From positions 1,736,001 to 1,800,000 of the forward strand of contig NC_011312.1 of NCBI RefSeq assembly GCF_000196495.1: DNA of 64,000 bases, read 5' to 3'. This document shows, one piece after another, positions 44,153-53,949 of the stretch. Each line of letters opens with the position of its first letter. Position 1 is the first letter of the stretch. A program made the position numbers and the translations under genes. The stretch is from Aliivibrio salmonicida LFI1238. GTDB taxonomy: Bacteria > Pseudomonadota > Gammaproteobacteria > Enterobacterales > Vibrionaceae. Below the pieces are notes generated by a model. The model worked only from the letters and a program-made list of their open reading frames with translations. It had not been told where the DNA came from and did not search any database.

Positions 44153-45319
44153 TTATTGGTTCCCTTTCCATCGAATAGCCGCATCAATTAGTTGTCTATC
44201 CATTCCTTTTTTACCGATTAATGACACTCCCCAAGGTGAGTTATTCACAGTAAACCACGGAAGATGCAATTGAGGTAAATCAGCTAAACTGGCTAATGAT
44301 GTGTATTTTAATATCAATGAGTTAAGTTTGTATAACTGCTCATCCGTCGCCGTTTCTGGTGGGGCAATGTTAGCGGTCGTTGGCAGTAGCAACAGTGTTT
44401 TTTCATCTAAAAGTGACTCTAAAACCGATTTAACAAGATCCCTTTGTTCTAGGGCAATTCGCTCATCTTTATACTTTAATGAAGATAACCATTTCAATTG
44501 CATTTTAATTTCATTACTGAGCATTGGGTGGTTTTTTTCAACCCACGGTTCTATATTACGTAGCCCTCTTGTCGCGGTAATGACTTTAAAACTTTCGGCG
44601 GCTTTCATGGTTATTATTTTACTGATCGCTTTACTACGAACGACTTTATAATAAGGGGATGCCTCAAGTAATTGTTCTAGTTTTACCTTTGCTTCTTCTG
44701 GAACATCAAGAAACAAGCTGTCTAGCACGACAATGCGATCGACCGTCATTAATGGAGACATCGGAGTTAATGTCGTCGCGACTTTTCTAATGTCCGACAA
44801 ACTCTTAGCAACCCAGCCTAAAGAGGTTTCTTCTTTTGCAATGCAATAAACCCCTTTCATATTCGCGGCATAAGAAGACGATTTAAAACCATATAAACCA
44901 GCGTATACCGCAGGGACTCGTATTCCACCACTTAAATCCGTGCCTAAGCCGATATCAGCCAATCCATTCGCGACCGCCGCAATGGCTCCGCAAGATGACC
45001 CACCAATTAACCGCCCTTCACTGTTTGGGTTTTTAATCGCAGCGTAATGTGGGTTATTACCATGAAGTCCAAAACCAAACTCATCCATTTGAGTTTTACC
45101 CACAAATATTGCCCCTTTCTTTAATAAAAGATCCACCACTGGCGCGTTATCTTTGGCCACTTTCTGTTGCGCTAACCATACCGGATTACCTAAGCCATTT
45201 GGCGTATCTTTAATATCAATACAATCGCTTACAACAAATTTCTTATTTTCTAAAAGTCCATAAAAAGCCCATTGCTGTACAGGTCCTGAGTGAGGCACAT
45301 AAGTGGTTTGAACATCCAT
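44153..45319 (-). CDS. Amidase-signature family protein lacking catalytic residues
   Basis: The 388-aa protein has the amidase-signature fold with GGSSCGAIAAVANG and VPAVYAGLYGFKSS. Active members use a Lys-cisSer-Ser triad. Here the lysine position (FAVKD in relatives) is Ser31 in FVVSDCID; the cis-Ser is kept in GGSS (108-109); and the nucleophile position (TDTGGSIR in relatives) is Gly132 in TDLSGGIRVPA. Two of three catalytic residues are therefore gone. It is probably a non-catalytic homologue or one with a changed reaction; the frame is otherwise clean and of full length. Confidence 0.85.
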   Translation of the reverse strand: MDVQTTYVPHSGPVQQWAFYGLLENKKFVVSDCIDIKDTPNGLGNPVWLAQQKVAKDNAPVVDLLLKKGAIFVGKTQMDEFGFGLHGNNPHYAAIKNPNSEGRLIGGSSCGAIAAVANGLADIGLGTDLSGGIRVPAVYAGLYGFKSSSYAANMKGVYCIAKEETSLGWVAKSLSDIRKVATTLTPMSPLMTVDRIVVLDSLFLDVPEEAKVKLEQLLEASPYYKVVRSKAISKIITMKAAESFKVITATRGLRNIEPWVEKNHPMLSNEIKMQLKWLSSLKYKDERIALEQRDLVKSVLESLLDEKTLLLLPTTANIAPPETATDEQLYKLNSLILKYTSLASLADLPQLHLPWFTVNNSPWGVSLIGKKGMDRQLIDAAIRWKGNQ

Positions 45320-45463
45320 AATGAAGTACTGCTGCTAATATAAAAAAAATAGCATACCAGTAGAGGTAGTGAATACAACCCAAGCGATTCACTGTATCAA
45401 CAAACAAATCAGTAGTGTGAACTCTCTTCCACATTGATGCATAAAAGACCAATAAAAAATTAA

Positions 45464-45501
45464 AAGCAATCGTTTGCGTATCTATCTAATTTTAGTATGA
45501 T
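45464..45501 (+). promoter_or_regulatory. PurR operator overlapping the purT promoter
   Basis: AAGCAATCGTTTGCGT (45464-45479) matches the 16-bp PurR box with its central CG. Its end, TTGCGT, serves as a -35 element, 16 bases before TATGAT (45496-45501). PurR with a purine corepressor would block RNA polymerase. Confidence 0.8.
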
Positions 45502-45537
45502 AGCGGCATATTTCACTATCTATCATGAGAATTCATT

Positions 45538-46713
45538 ATGTTTGGTACTGCTCTATCGTCTTCAGCTACAAAAGTATTATTGCTTGGTTCCGGTGAATTA
45601 GGCAAAGAAGTGGCTATTGAATGCCAACGCCTTGGTTTGGAAGTTATTGCGGTTGATCGCTATTTAAATGCCCCAGCAATGCAAGTCGCACACCGTAGCT
45701 ATGCCATTGATATGTTAGATGCTGATGCACTTCAAGAAGTCATTGAAAAAGAAAAACCAGATTATGTCGTGCCTGAAATCGAAGCCATTGCCACAGACAA
45801 ACTCGTTGAATTAGAAAAACGAGGCCTTAACGTTGTTCCAACCGCTAACGCGACTAAATTGACCATGAACCGCGAAGGCATTCGTCGATTAGCCGCTGAA
45901 GAATTAAAATTACCGACGTCTCCTTATCGTTTTGTAGACAGCTATGAAGAACTGGTCGACGCCGTTAAATTTGTAGGTATGCCGTGTGTAATTAAGCCGG
46001 TAATGAGTTCATCAGGCAAAGGACAAAGCGTCATCAAGACCGAGGATGATATTAAAACCTCATGGGACTACGCGCAAGATGGCGGACGAACGGGAGCAGG
46101 TCGCGTTATTGTTGAAGGTTTTGTGGATTTTGATTACGAAATTTCACTGTTAACTATCCGTGCGGTTGATGGCATTCATTTCTGTGATCCTATCGGTCAT
46201 CGACAAGAAGATGGTGATTACCGCGAGTCTTGGCAACCTCAAGTAATGACGGAAGCGGCATTACAACAAGCACAAGACGCGGCAGAAAAAGTCGTTAACG
46301 CATTAGGCGGTTATGGTTTATTTGGTGTAGAGCTCTTCATTAAAGGCGATGATATTTATTTCAATGAAGTCTCACCTCGCCCACATGATACTGGATTAGT
46401 AACGTTAATCTCTCAAGAAATGTCTGAATTTGCTCTGCATGTTCGTGCGTTTACGGGAATGCCCATCAATAACATCGTTCAATATGGTCCTTCTGCCTCT
46501 TCTGTGATCTTAGGTCAAGGTACCTCTACAAATATTCGTTTTGATGGACTGGCAGAGGCATTGAGCCAACCACAAACTCAAATAAAATTATTTGGTAAAC
46601 CTGAAATTGATGGGCGTCGTCGCTTAGGGGTCGCCATAACACGCAGAGACAATCTTGAGTCAGCAATTGAAGATGCTATCGCAGCGTCAAACAAAATTAA
46701 AATCAATTACTAA
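45538..46713 (+). CDS. purT: Formate-dependent phosphoribosylglycinamide formyltransferase 2
   Basis: PurT makes formyl-GAR from GAR, formate and ATP, the third step of purine synthesis. The 391-aa protein is an ATP-grasp enzyme: KVLLLGSGELGKEVAIE near the N-terminus, VIKPVMSSSGKGQSVIK for ATP binding, and the metal-binding Glu and Asn in YFNEVSPRPHDTGLVT. The start ATG and the PurR-controlled promoter match the E. coli arrangement. A terminator follows. Confidence 0.97.
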   Translation: MFGTALSSSATKVLLLGSGELGKEVAIECQRLGLEVIAVDRYLNAPAMQVAHRSYAIDMLDADALQEVIEKEKPDYVVPEIEAIATDKLVELEKRGLNVVPTANATKLTMNREGIRRLAAEELKLPTSPYRFVDSYEELVDAVKFVGMPCVIKPVMSSSGKGQSVIKTEDDIKTSWDYAQDGGRTGAGRVIVEGFVDFDYEISLLTIRAVDGIHFCDPIGHRQEDGDYRESWQPQVMTEAALQQAQDAAEKVVNALGGYGLFGVELFIKGDDIYFNEVSPRPHDTGLVTLISQEMSEFALHVRAFTGMPINNIVQYGPSASSVILGQGTSTNIRFDGLAEALSQPQTQIKLFGKPEIDGRRRLGVAITRRDNLESAIEDAIAASNKIKINY

Positions 46714-46727
46714 CCTTGCTTTCATTC

Positions 46728-46765
46728 AGCAGAACGGTATTTAAAATGCCGTTCTGTTGTCATTT
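46728..46765 (+). terminator. Terminator after purT
   Basis: Stem CAGAACGGTATTT / AAATGCCGTTCTG, with one G-U pair, followed by an interrupted T-rich tract. Confidence 0.75.
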
Positions 46766-46911
46766 ATTACCATTCTGCCTCTCTTTTTCCTTTTTACGAT
46801 TAAAAATCACTTTTTTCGTTATCTAATCGTTGCAAACTTACAAGGTAAACGGGTATAAATAACTAAACCGTTCTTAAACTTTTTATTTTAATCTCACCAT
46901 GGATGATGACT

Positions 46912-48102
46912 ATGTTTGAAAAAATCTCTGCCGCTCCAGCTGATCCAATTCTTGGCCTAACTGATGAATTTAAAAATGACCCTCGTGCTGAAAAAATCAA
47001 CTTAGGTGTTGGTATTTATAAGAACGAAGCGGGTCAGACTCCAGTATTGAAAACAGTAAAAAAAGCAGAAGCTGTATTGCTTGATACTGAAAAAACAAAG
47101 TCATATTTAACCATCCAAGGTACTGCAGAATACGGCCTAGCCGTTCAAAAACTGTTGTTTGGCAATAACGCTGATGTCATTACAGAAAAACGCACTCAAA
47201 CAGCACAAGCGCCTGGTGGTACTGGTGCACTTCGTGTAGCTGGTGAATTCATTAAACGCCAATTAGGCAATGTGAAAATTTGGATCAGTAACCCAACATG
47301 GGCAAACCACATTGGTGTATTTACTGCTGCTGGTATCGAAACTGCACAATACAGCTACTACAACGCAGAAACTAAATCGAAAGATTTCGCTGCAATGATG
47401 GCAGATTTACAACAAGCAGAATCTGGTGATGTTGTATTACTGCACGGATGTTGTCACAACCCAACAGGTATTGATCCAACAGATGCTGAATGGGAAGAAC
47501 TAGCAAAATTATGTGCAAATAAAGGATTATTACCACTGTTTGATTTTGCGTACCAAGGTTTTGCTAAAGGCGTTGAAGAAGATGCTTCTGGTCTTCGTAC
47601 TTTTGCTCAATACTGCCCAGAATTACTTGTTGCGAGTTCGTTCTCTAAAAACTTCGGTTTATACAATGAACGTGTCGGTGCATTTACGCTGGTAGCTAAA
47701 GACCCTGAAGTTTCTGTTACTGCGTTCTCACAAGTGAAAGCAATTATTCGCTCTATTTACTCTAACCCACCAGCTCATGGTGCCGCTGTCGTTACTTACA
47801 TCTTAAATGATGATGCGTTGCGTACTGAGTGGGAACAAGAAGTACAAGAAATGCGAGCTCGTATTCAAGAGATGCGTACTCTGTTTGTTACCACTCTAAA
47901 AGAGCAAGGCGTAGACGCTAATTTCAGCTTTATTGAACGTCAAAATGGCATGTTCTCTTTCTCTGGTCTGTCTAAAGAACAAGTGAATCGCCTAAAAGAT
48001 GAGTTTGCAATTTACATCGTTGGTTCAGGTCGAATCAGTGTTGCTGGTATGACGAAAGACAACATGCTGCCATTATGTAAAGGCATTGCCGCTGTTCTTT
48101 AA
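46912..48102 (+). CDS. aspC: Aspartate aminotransferase
   Basis: AspC interconverts aspartate and oxaloacetate with glutamate; relatives also transaminate aromatic amino acids. The 396-aa protein closely matches E. coli AspC from MFEKISAAPADPILGL, with HGCCHNPTGIDPT, FDFAYQGFAKG and the PLP lysine in SSFSKNFGLYNERVGA. I choose ATG 46912 to match the family N-terminus; ATGs at 46903 and 46906 lie just upstream. Specificity between AspC and TyrB is not certain by eye. Confidence 0.93.
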   Translation: MFEKISAAPADPILGLTDEFKNDPRAEKINLGVGIYKNEAGQTPVLKTVKKAEAVLLDTEKTKSYLTIQGTAEYGLAVQKLLFGNNADVITEKRTQTAQAPGGTGALRVAGEFIKRQLGNVKIWISNPTWANHIGVFTAAGIETAQYSYYNAETKSKDFAAMMADLQQAESGDVVLLHGCCHNPTGIDPTDAEWEELAKLCANKGLLPLFDFAYQGFAKGVEEDASGLRTFAQYCPELLVASSFSKNFGLYNERVGAFTLVAKDPEVSVTAFSQVKAIIRSIYSNPPAHGAAVVTYILNDDALRTEWEQEVQEMRARIQEMRTLFVTTLKEQGVDANFSFIERQNGMFSFSGLSKEQVNRLKDEFAIYIVGSGRISVAGMTKDNMLPLCKGIAAVL

Positions 48103-48124
48103 GTCTAGCCGATAAGTAAATATC

Positions 48125-48176
48125 AAAAAAGGCGCTAAATACGTTTGTGTAAACAAGGTATTCAGCGCCTTTTTTT
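48125..48176 (+). terminator. Terminator after aspC
   Basis: A long stem, AAAGGCGCTAAATAC with GTATTCAGCGCCTTT (one mismatch), is followed by a run of seven T. Confidence 0.9.
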
Positions 48177-48224
48177 ATTATCATTCAACCAATAAAAATG
48201 AATAGCTAATGACAGGAGTGGGGC

Positions 48225-49415
48225 TCACCCTAACTTTGCTTGGATCACGATATTTCTTGGCGTTTCTTCTTTCAAACAAAACTCCCCAATTCTTACTTGA
48301 TAACCTGACTCTTCTAAATACAACGCTCTATCAAAACACAACCACATTTCTAATGGTCTTTTAAAAAGATGTTGAACAAGGTCACATTTTTCCATCAGAA
48401 TAAAAGCAGCCTCTCCTTTCTCTAACCAGATTGAATAATCAATATTATCCATCAGCTTAATGCTTTTGTGCGCCGCAGCCCAATGACAAAACGCTTCAAA
48501 CCCTTCGGCAAGTAGTGATTTTTTAATACTCGGAACCGTAATATATTCCGAACTTCCTGTTACCCATTTTTGTAATTCATTAAACCCTAAACGAAAACAC
48601 ATCTCTTGTTCACGATGATGTTGCGTTCGCTTCCCTGCAACCACCGTTTCTTGCAATGGTAAACGCAAATCAACGCGGCTTAATCGTAATAATGAATCTT
48701 GAGCAGAGAAAGATAATGGGCGGTATTCTTCATTTTCAGTTAAATGAAAGCAGCAAGGCGCAATCGTCAATGCCTCAATGTTATTCTCTATGCCTGCTTC
48801 GATTAAACTCAAATGCAAATCACCACAAGCATGCAAAGCAACCGCATGTTGTTGAGGTTTAATCAATGAATATGCTTGTTTAGATAACGCATCCCCTTGA
48901 ATAAAACGCATAGAAAGGGAATGACCGTCTGCATAATGTTGGCCACTATCACAGAGCTCTTGTTGCCATTCTAATGTAGTTACTTTTTTATTCGTTGTAG
49001 AGCTTAATACTCTACCTAAATAGCCTTTACCACCGCACCACTCTAGCCATTCAGACTCTGGAGAGTAAAAATCAGAACTTAACGCACTTAAATTGGTTAT
49101 TTGCTGCCACTTACGACCATTTATTCCTGAATTAAATCCTTTAGGTATGCATTGTGATGGCGCAGCCAAAAGAGGAAATTGAGTAAAATGAGATAATTCC
49201 GTTACTTCAGGAATATAGTGAGATAATGCAAGCGCAAGCGCTAAGGGGGTGTTTTTTAGGTGTCCTATTTCTTCTAAAGAAAGTGACTCTAGCCATTCAA
49301 TAAGTGCTGGGTACGATTCTCTCCATGGATAATCAGCGCAATGAAACGCAGAAAATTGCCAAAAAAAGACCGTCTGAGTTAACAAACGGTCGATATGTAA
49401 AAACTGAGATTGCAT
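48225..49415 (-). CDS. SAM-dependent methyltransferase (Methyltransf_32-like)
   Basis: The 396-aa protein has a Rossmann-type SAM-binding core: EWLEWCGGKGYLGRVLS (motif I), TTLEWQQELCDSG (motif II acidic residue), QHAVALHACGDLH, and IAPCCFHL (motif IV-like). The CCFHL motif is shared with a family of methyltransferases of unknown target in Vibrio and relatives. The N-terminal 110 residues are helical and probably bind substrate. It lies 34 bases downstream of cysB, so the two may form a unit. Confidence 0.85.
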   Translation of the reverse strand: MQSQFLHIDRLLTQTVFFWQFSAFHCADYPWRESYPALIEWLESLSLEEIGHLKNTPLALALALSHYIPEVTELSHFTQFPLLAAPSQCIPKGFNSGINGRKWQQITNLSALSSDFYSPESEWLEWCGGKGYLGRVLSSTTNKKVTTLEWQQELCDSGQHYADGHSLSMRFIQGDALSKQAYSLIKPQQHAVALHACGDLHLSLIEAGIENNIEALTIAPCCFHLTENEEYRPLSFSAQDSLLRLSRVDLRLPLQETVVAGKRTQHHREQEMCFRLGFNELQKWVTGSSEYITVPSIKKSLLAEGFEAFCHWAAAHKSIKLMDNIDYSIWLEKGEAAFILMEKCDLVQHLFKRPLEMWLCFDRALYLEESGYQVRIGEFCLKEETPRNIVIQAKLG

Positions 49416-49449
49416 CCGATGACACCCTAGAAATTAAATCGAGGCGATC

Positions 49450-50424
49450 TTAACGGACAGGAAGGTTAATGTCTTTAAACATCTCTTCTATTTCATAATT
49501 ATTTTTAAGCATGGTTGCTTGCTCTACGATTGGGCGAGTGAGATGTGGTGCAAAACGTTCCATAAAGTCATACATATAACTCTTTAGGAATGAACCACGC
49601 TTAAAGCCAATCGTTGTTGTACTTGCATCAAATATATGACTTGCATCTATAGCAACTAGATCAGAATCTCTTTCAGGATCCATTGCCATGCTTGCTATAA
49701 CACCAACACCAATACCTAAACGAACATAAGTTTTAATGACATCAGCATCGGTAGCCGTAAAGACAATTTTAGGTGTTAACCCTGCTTTATTAAACGCACT
49801 GTCTAACTCCGAGCGTCCAGTAAAACCAAACACATAAGTAACCAATTCATAAGCAGCAAGATCGTGAACTGTCACGTGTTTTTTCTGTGCCAGTGGATGA
49901 TCCTTATTTACTACTATCGAGCGGTTCCAGTGATAACAAGGCAACATAATGGCATCGTGGTATAAATGAAGCGCTTCTGTTGCAATTGCAAAATCCGCCG
50001 TGCCTTTTGCAATTGCATCTGACATTTGCGTTGGCGTGCCTTGGTGCATATGCAAAGAAACTTGAGGATAACGAGAAGTAAAACCTTTAATCACATCCGG
50101 CAAAGCATAACGAGCCTGAGTATGCGTCGTCGTAATGTTCAACAACCCTTTCTCTGGGTGAGTATGCTCACCAGCCACCGCTTTGATACTGTCAACTCGA
50201 GATAAAATCTCGCGAGATATTTTTACGATCTCTTCACCCGATGGCGTAACTCGAGTAAGGTGCTTGCCACTTCGTTCAAAGATTTGCACACCCAGTTCAT
50301 CTTCTAACAATCGAACTTGCTTACTAATACCAGGCTGAGAGGTATACAAAGACTCTGCAGTTGAAGACACATTAAGGCTGTGATTAACCACTTCAACAAT
50401 GTATTTCAGTTGTTGTAATTTCAT
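49450..50424 (-). CDS. cysB: LysR-type regulator CysB
   Basis: CysB activates the sulfate-assimilation and cysteine genes in response to N-acetylserine. The 324-aa length and sequence match CysB: the winged helix MKLQQLKYIVEVVNHSLNVS, then SLYTSQPGISKQVRLLEDEL, and the effector domain with TTHTQARYALPDVI (binding Thr residues). The upstream gap holds no obvious CysB site that I can define. It precedes the methyltransferase gene. Confidence 0.96.
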   Translation of the reverse strand: MKLQQLKYIVEVVNHSLNVSSTAESLYTSQPGISKQVRLLEDELGVQIFERSGKHLTRVTPSGEEIVKISREILSRVDSIKAVAGEHTHPEKGLLNITTTHTQARYALPDVIKGFTSRYPQVSLHMHQGTPTQMSDAIAKGTADFAIATEALHLYHDAIMLPCYHWNRSIVVNKDHPLAQKKHVTVHDLAAYELVTYVFGFTGRSELDSAFNKAGLTPKIVFTATDADVIKTYVRLGIGVGVIASMAMDPERDSDLVAIDASHIFDASTTTIGFKRGSFLKSYMYDFMERFAPHLTRPIVEQATMLKNNYEIEEMFKDINLPVR

Positions 50425-50701
50425 TATTTTATTCCTGTAATCCTTTACATCGAAAATTATGTCACTTATTCGATATAGTTATATCCTTATTTAGTCCTAT
50501 TTTCAAAGCCTTATCAACTTTAATTTTTGTTTAATAACAATTCATTAAAGAAATACCATCCCATGTCGATAAATCTTAATGTACTCCTAGTATCTAAAAG
50601 CCCTTTGCGCTAATTTGTTATTTGGAGTTAGCCGCCTTCTATTCATTTAGTTTACAAGGTGTTACACTGGCAACTATTACTACTGGATGTATGATTAAAC
50701 T

Positions 50702-51466
50702 ATGAATATTGCTCTTATTGTTGGACTGTTTGCAATTCTACTAACCTTGATTATTGGCTATAATGTGATTGTTCAGTACAGAACAAAAATTGAATCCGCT
50801 AAAAAACAAGAATCTGCAAAACACATGATGATTATTGATTCTACCGAAGAGTTAATCAGTAATGCCCACCATTTACCTTACAGTAAAGAGTTATTAGTCT
50901 GCTTAAATCAACGAATTCTAGACGCTTTACGCTCAATTGCTGAATTATCACCCACTGATCGTTCATACCCTGCACGCATTGAAAACATGGAACAACAACT
51001 TCAACAGCTAAAAACAAATTATACTGGCGGCGACAGCACGAATTTCAAAGTGCCAAGCAATGATAAACAAGCCATCGTTATGTTGAAGTTAGTTAAACGC
51101 TTACGAGATACGCTTCGTGCGGAACATAAAAAAGGCCGTGTAAATACCCAAGTCTTTGTTGCTGAAAACGCACGTCTTGAATCAATTCAAGTTCGAATTA
51201 ATATCGAAAACGTAGTAAAGCGAGCCAAAGAAGCAACTCAACGTGGCCAAGCAGGTACTGCTCGTCAATTACTTAAAAAAGGGATTGATGCCCTATCAAG
51301 TAAAAATGATGGTTATTCAAATAAAGCACGAACTCAACTGCAAGATATGCTTGATGAATTGAATAACAAAACAAAGAGAAAACAAGATAAAGAACTTCAA
51401 GACCAATTAGATAAAAATAAAGATGATGAGATTGATGTCTTATTTCAACCGAAAAAGAAATGGTAA
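50702..51466 (+). CDS. Membrane-anchored coiled-coil protein of unknown function
   Basis: The 254-aa protein has a single N-terminal helix (residues 3-24, IALIVGLFAILLTLIIGYNVIV) and a long charged helical cytoplasmic part with heptad patterns, ending QDKELQDQLDKNKDDEIDVL and a basic KKKW tail. I know no defined function. It is divergent from cysB, with a 277-base gap, and followed by a strong terminator. Confidence 0.8.
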   Translation: MNIALIVGLFAILLTLIIGYNVIVQYRTKIESAKKQESAKHMMIIDSTEELISNAHHLPYSKELLVCLNQRILDALRSIAELSPTDRSYPARIENMEQQLQQLKTNYTGGDSTNFKVPSNDKQAIVMLKLVKRLRDTLRAEHKKGRVNTQVFVAENARLESIQVRINIENVVKRAKEATQRGQAGTARQLLKKGIDALSSKNDGYSNKARTQLQDMLDELNNKTKRKQDKELQDQLDKNKDDEIDVLFQPKKKW

Positions 51467-51501
51467 TAACCACACGCTAATTGCCTAAGCATACATCAAA
51501 T

Positions 51502-51531
51502 AAAAAAGGTCGCACAATGCGACCTTTTTTA
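51502..51531. terminator. Terminator after the coiled-coil gene
   Basis: Stem AAAAAAGGTCGCA / TGCGACCTTTTTT with a CAA loop, usable from both sides; miaE is convergent. Confidence 0.92.
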
Positions 51532-51877
51532 TTATCTGTTATTTATTAATAACAATAAGATTATTAATTTATTGTTATTGGTTTTCCGCTATGAAATTTA
51601 AAATCATGATCTGGTGACTGAATTAAATCGGCTTCAGCTTTTGCGAAAACAGCAACTCTCTTACTGATATCACCCCCTGAAATTTGTTCTGCCAAGGAAA
51701 GATAATCTTGATAATGACGAGATTCTGAACGTAATAGTGAAATATAAAATTTAGCCAAATCATCTTCTAAATAAGGAGCCAACTTAGCAAAACGTTCACA
51801 TGAACGTGCCTCTATAAAAGCACCAATAATAAGCTTGTCGATAAGCGTGTTCGGCTCATGAGTAATAATATTACTTA

Positions 51878-52878
51878 ACCTGAATTCTGGATAAAACATG
51901 CTTTAAGCGAGGATTAGTTCAAATTCACATTCTGATAGCTTAATTCGTGGCTTTTGTTTTTTTAAACAATAAGCCACAACGCCTGAAATTACATTTAGCA
52001 TGAAACCAGTCACGCTACGATGACGGCTATGTTCAATTTGAGAGATATTCTTCAATTGGTCATTTATCGTTTCGATAATGTATCTCTTTGATAACATAGC
52101 CTTATCAAAAGCACTTATCTCTTTTGCTTTCATGTTTTTTCGCGAGGTAGTCACTAAATCGACATCAGAGTTCTTTAAGCTCTCACTCAACTTTTTACCT
52201 ATGTACCCTTTATCAGCGTACAATTTCCCCGAGAGTTCTTTGCATAAATCAGGTACAGGAGTCCTATCATTTACATTGCCAGCTGTGATTTTCAGCGAAA
52301 TAATTTCTCCAAGATGGTTAATCAATAAATGAAGTTTGAAGCCGAAAAACCATCCCATGGTACCTTTTCCTCTTTTCGCAACACCATCAAAGACTTTATG
52401 GCGAGGAATTCGAATGTTATGGCATACTTTAAGACTCGTGGAGTCAACAAAAGCAATGCCAGTCGGCTTACCTTTGATAGATTGAAAATAGGCACACATT
52501 GGGGCGATTAGGCTAGGCATTTTGCTCACAAATCGAGTGTAGCTAAGTAAATTTGGAAAGTATCCTTTCCAATATTGATGAACTAACCCGATATAGAAGT
52601 TCTTGAAATCTCTATGATTTGATTGATGAAAAGCGATGACAATAGTCATACATTCACTAGTAGACATTACTGACTGACGTTTTCTTTTTCTCTCACTAGC
52701 CTCAACAAGGTATTTTTCCCATTGAGATAAGAATTGATAACAAAAATCATCGACATCACAAAATATATCAACTAATTTATTCATCTTGCCCACCTTTTAA
52801 AATACGTTCAAATAATTCTTGGTCGAAAGATCTGATCGTTAGGTGGGCAATTAGTTCAGCCTTATCCAGAATTCAGGT
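51878..52878 (-). mobile_element. IS982-family insertion sequence, copy 2
   Basis: 1001 bp, the same inverted repeats as copy 1, flanked by a clean 6-bp duplication TACTTA (51872-51877 and 52879-52884). It interrupts miaE. Confidence 0.95.
51903..52793 (-). CDS. IS982-family transposase (copy 2)
   Basis: The 296-aa protein is identical to that of copy 1. An intact frame, clean target duplication and identity to copy 1 all suggest recent movement. Confidence 0.93.
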   Translation of the reverse strand: MGKMNKLVDIFCDVDDFCYQFLSQWEKYLVEASERKRKRQSVMSTSECMTIVIAFHQSNHRDFKNFYIGLVHQYWKGYFPNLLSYTRFVSKMPSLIAPMCAYFQSIKGKPTGIAFVDSTSLKVCHNIRIPRHKVFDGVAKRGKGTMGWFFGFKLHLLINHLGEIISLKITAGNVNDRTPVPDLCKELSGKLYADKGYIGKKLSESLKNSDVDLVTTSRKNMKAKEISAFDKAMLSKRYIIETINDQLKNISQIEHSRHRSVTGFMLNVISGVVAYCLKKQKPRIKLSECEFELILA

Positions 52879-53522
52879 TACTTAGCATCCCTTTAGCATA
52901 ACGACTGGCTGAAATTGCTTCATAGGGGATATTTCGTTCTTCCATTATCTCTAGCACTTGATAAAAATGATGCAATTCTTCTTTTATCAATAACACCATT
53001 TTATCAATAAGCTCTTGGCTATAAACTGCATCTGCTCGTGCCGTAATACGTTTTGATATATTACTTTTTCCTTTCAAGCTTTCTAATGATCCTACTTTCT
53101 TATAAACGAATTCTTCATAAGGTTTAAACCATTCCAATAACGTGGCTGCACTCTCTTTATCTACTGCGTATTTACGAATTAAATACATCGCACTTTGTGC
53201 CGCTTTCAATTCACACAATAAATGATCACGAAGAATAATCGATAAATTCTCTGGCTTCTTCGCTTCATCAATCCATTCATCGGGCGTTTCACAGTGTAGA
53301 AATGCATAAATGGGTTCTAGCAATGACGTCTCATACATAATTTAGTTTCTATCAGTTTTAAACTCGTATGTTTTCTATGATACCAAATGAAACACATTCT
53401 GTTTGATTAAAAGCCTACCCTGCTTAGCTATTGGCTATTTTCTTTGGCTTAGCTCTACTTTACGAGTGTATAAATCGATTAAAAAATCAAAAATAGCTTG
53501 ATCGTTAATCAAAATAAAAGTA

Positions 53523-53538
53523 CTGTATAAATACACAC
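53523..53538 (+). promoter_or_regulatory. Probable LexA box
   Basis: CTGTATAAATACACAC fits CTGT-N8-ACAG with one mismatch in the last half-site. It lies 25 bases before the start of the SulA-like gene and overlaps TATAAA, a possible -10 element. Confidence 0.55.
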
Positions 53539-53562
53539 TGCATGGATAAGCAGGTAAATATT

Positions 53563-53946
53563 ATGAACGTAACGATGGCATTCACAACTCGCTCAAACTC
53601 ATACGCACAACATATTGCACAGCGTATTTCTCACATAGCGCAAGAGACTAATGAACAATGCGAGCAGCACTTCATTCAATTACTTAAAAGTTTATCTAAA
53701 CAGAAGAAATGGATCTTTATTACAGCAAATACGATGATGCCAAGCTGTGATGTGTTATTACAAAATGGGGTTGAGCTAAACAGACTCATCCGCTTAAAGG
53801 CTTCAAGTAATTTGACAGAGCAAGAAACAATCAATAAAGCTCAACAATTAGGCACCGCAAGTGCCATTATCTCAAACAATAATTGCTACTACTTTACAGA
53901 TGAACAATGGTTAACATTAAATCGAAAATTAACAATTTTACATTAA
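53563..53946 (+). CDS. SulA-like SOS cell-division inhibitor (putative)
   Basis: The 127-aa protein resembles the RecA-like SulA fold: KWIFITANTMMPSCDVL, then LQNGVELNRLIRLKASSNLT and GTASAIISNNN, in the order seen in Vibrio SulA homologues. SulA blocks FtsZ assembly during DNA damage. The LexA-like box upstream supports SOS control. I prefer ATG 53563, which has CAGG upstream, over ATG 53542, which overlaps the promoter. Sequence similarity is weak, so the assignment rests on pattern plus context. Confidence 0.55.
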   Translation: MNVTMAFTTRSNSYAQHIAQRISHIAQETNEQCEQHFIQLLKSLSKQKKWIFITANTMMPSCDVLLQNGVELNRLIRLKASSNLTEQETINKAQQLGTASAIISNNNCYYFTDEQWLTLNRKLTILH

Positions 53947-53949
53947 CCT

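Larger units (their letters stand above)
51564..53338 (-). pseudogene. miaE: tRNA-(ms2io6A)-hydroxylase, split by IS982
   Basis: MiaE is a non-haem di-iron oxygenase that hydroxylates ms2i6A at tRNA position 37. The N-terminal part (53338-52879) has ILRDHLLCELKAAQSAMYLI and KEELHHFYQVLE; the C-terminal part (to 51564) has GAFIEARSCERF and RSESRHYQDYL, the iron-binding Glu and His residues. The IS982 copy lies between. Removing the element and one 6-bp target repeat leaves 768 bases, exactly 256 codons, in frame. The gene was thus broken by one recent insertion. Confidence 0.92.
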
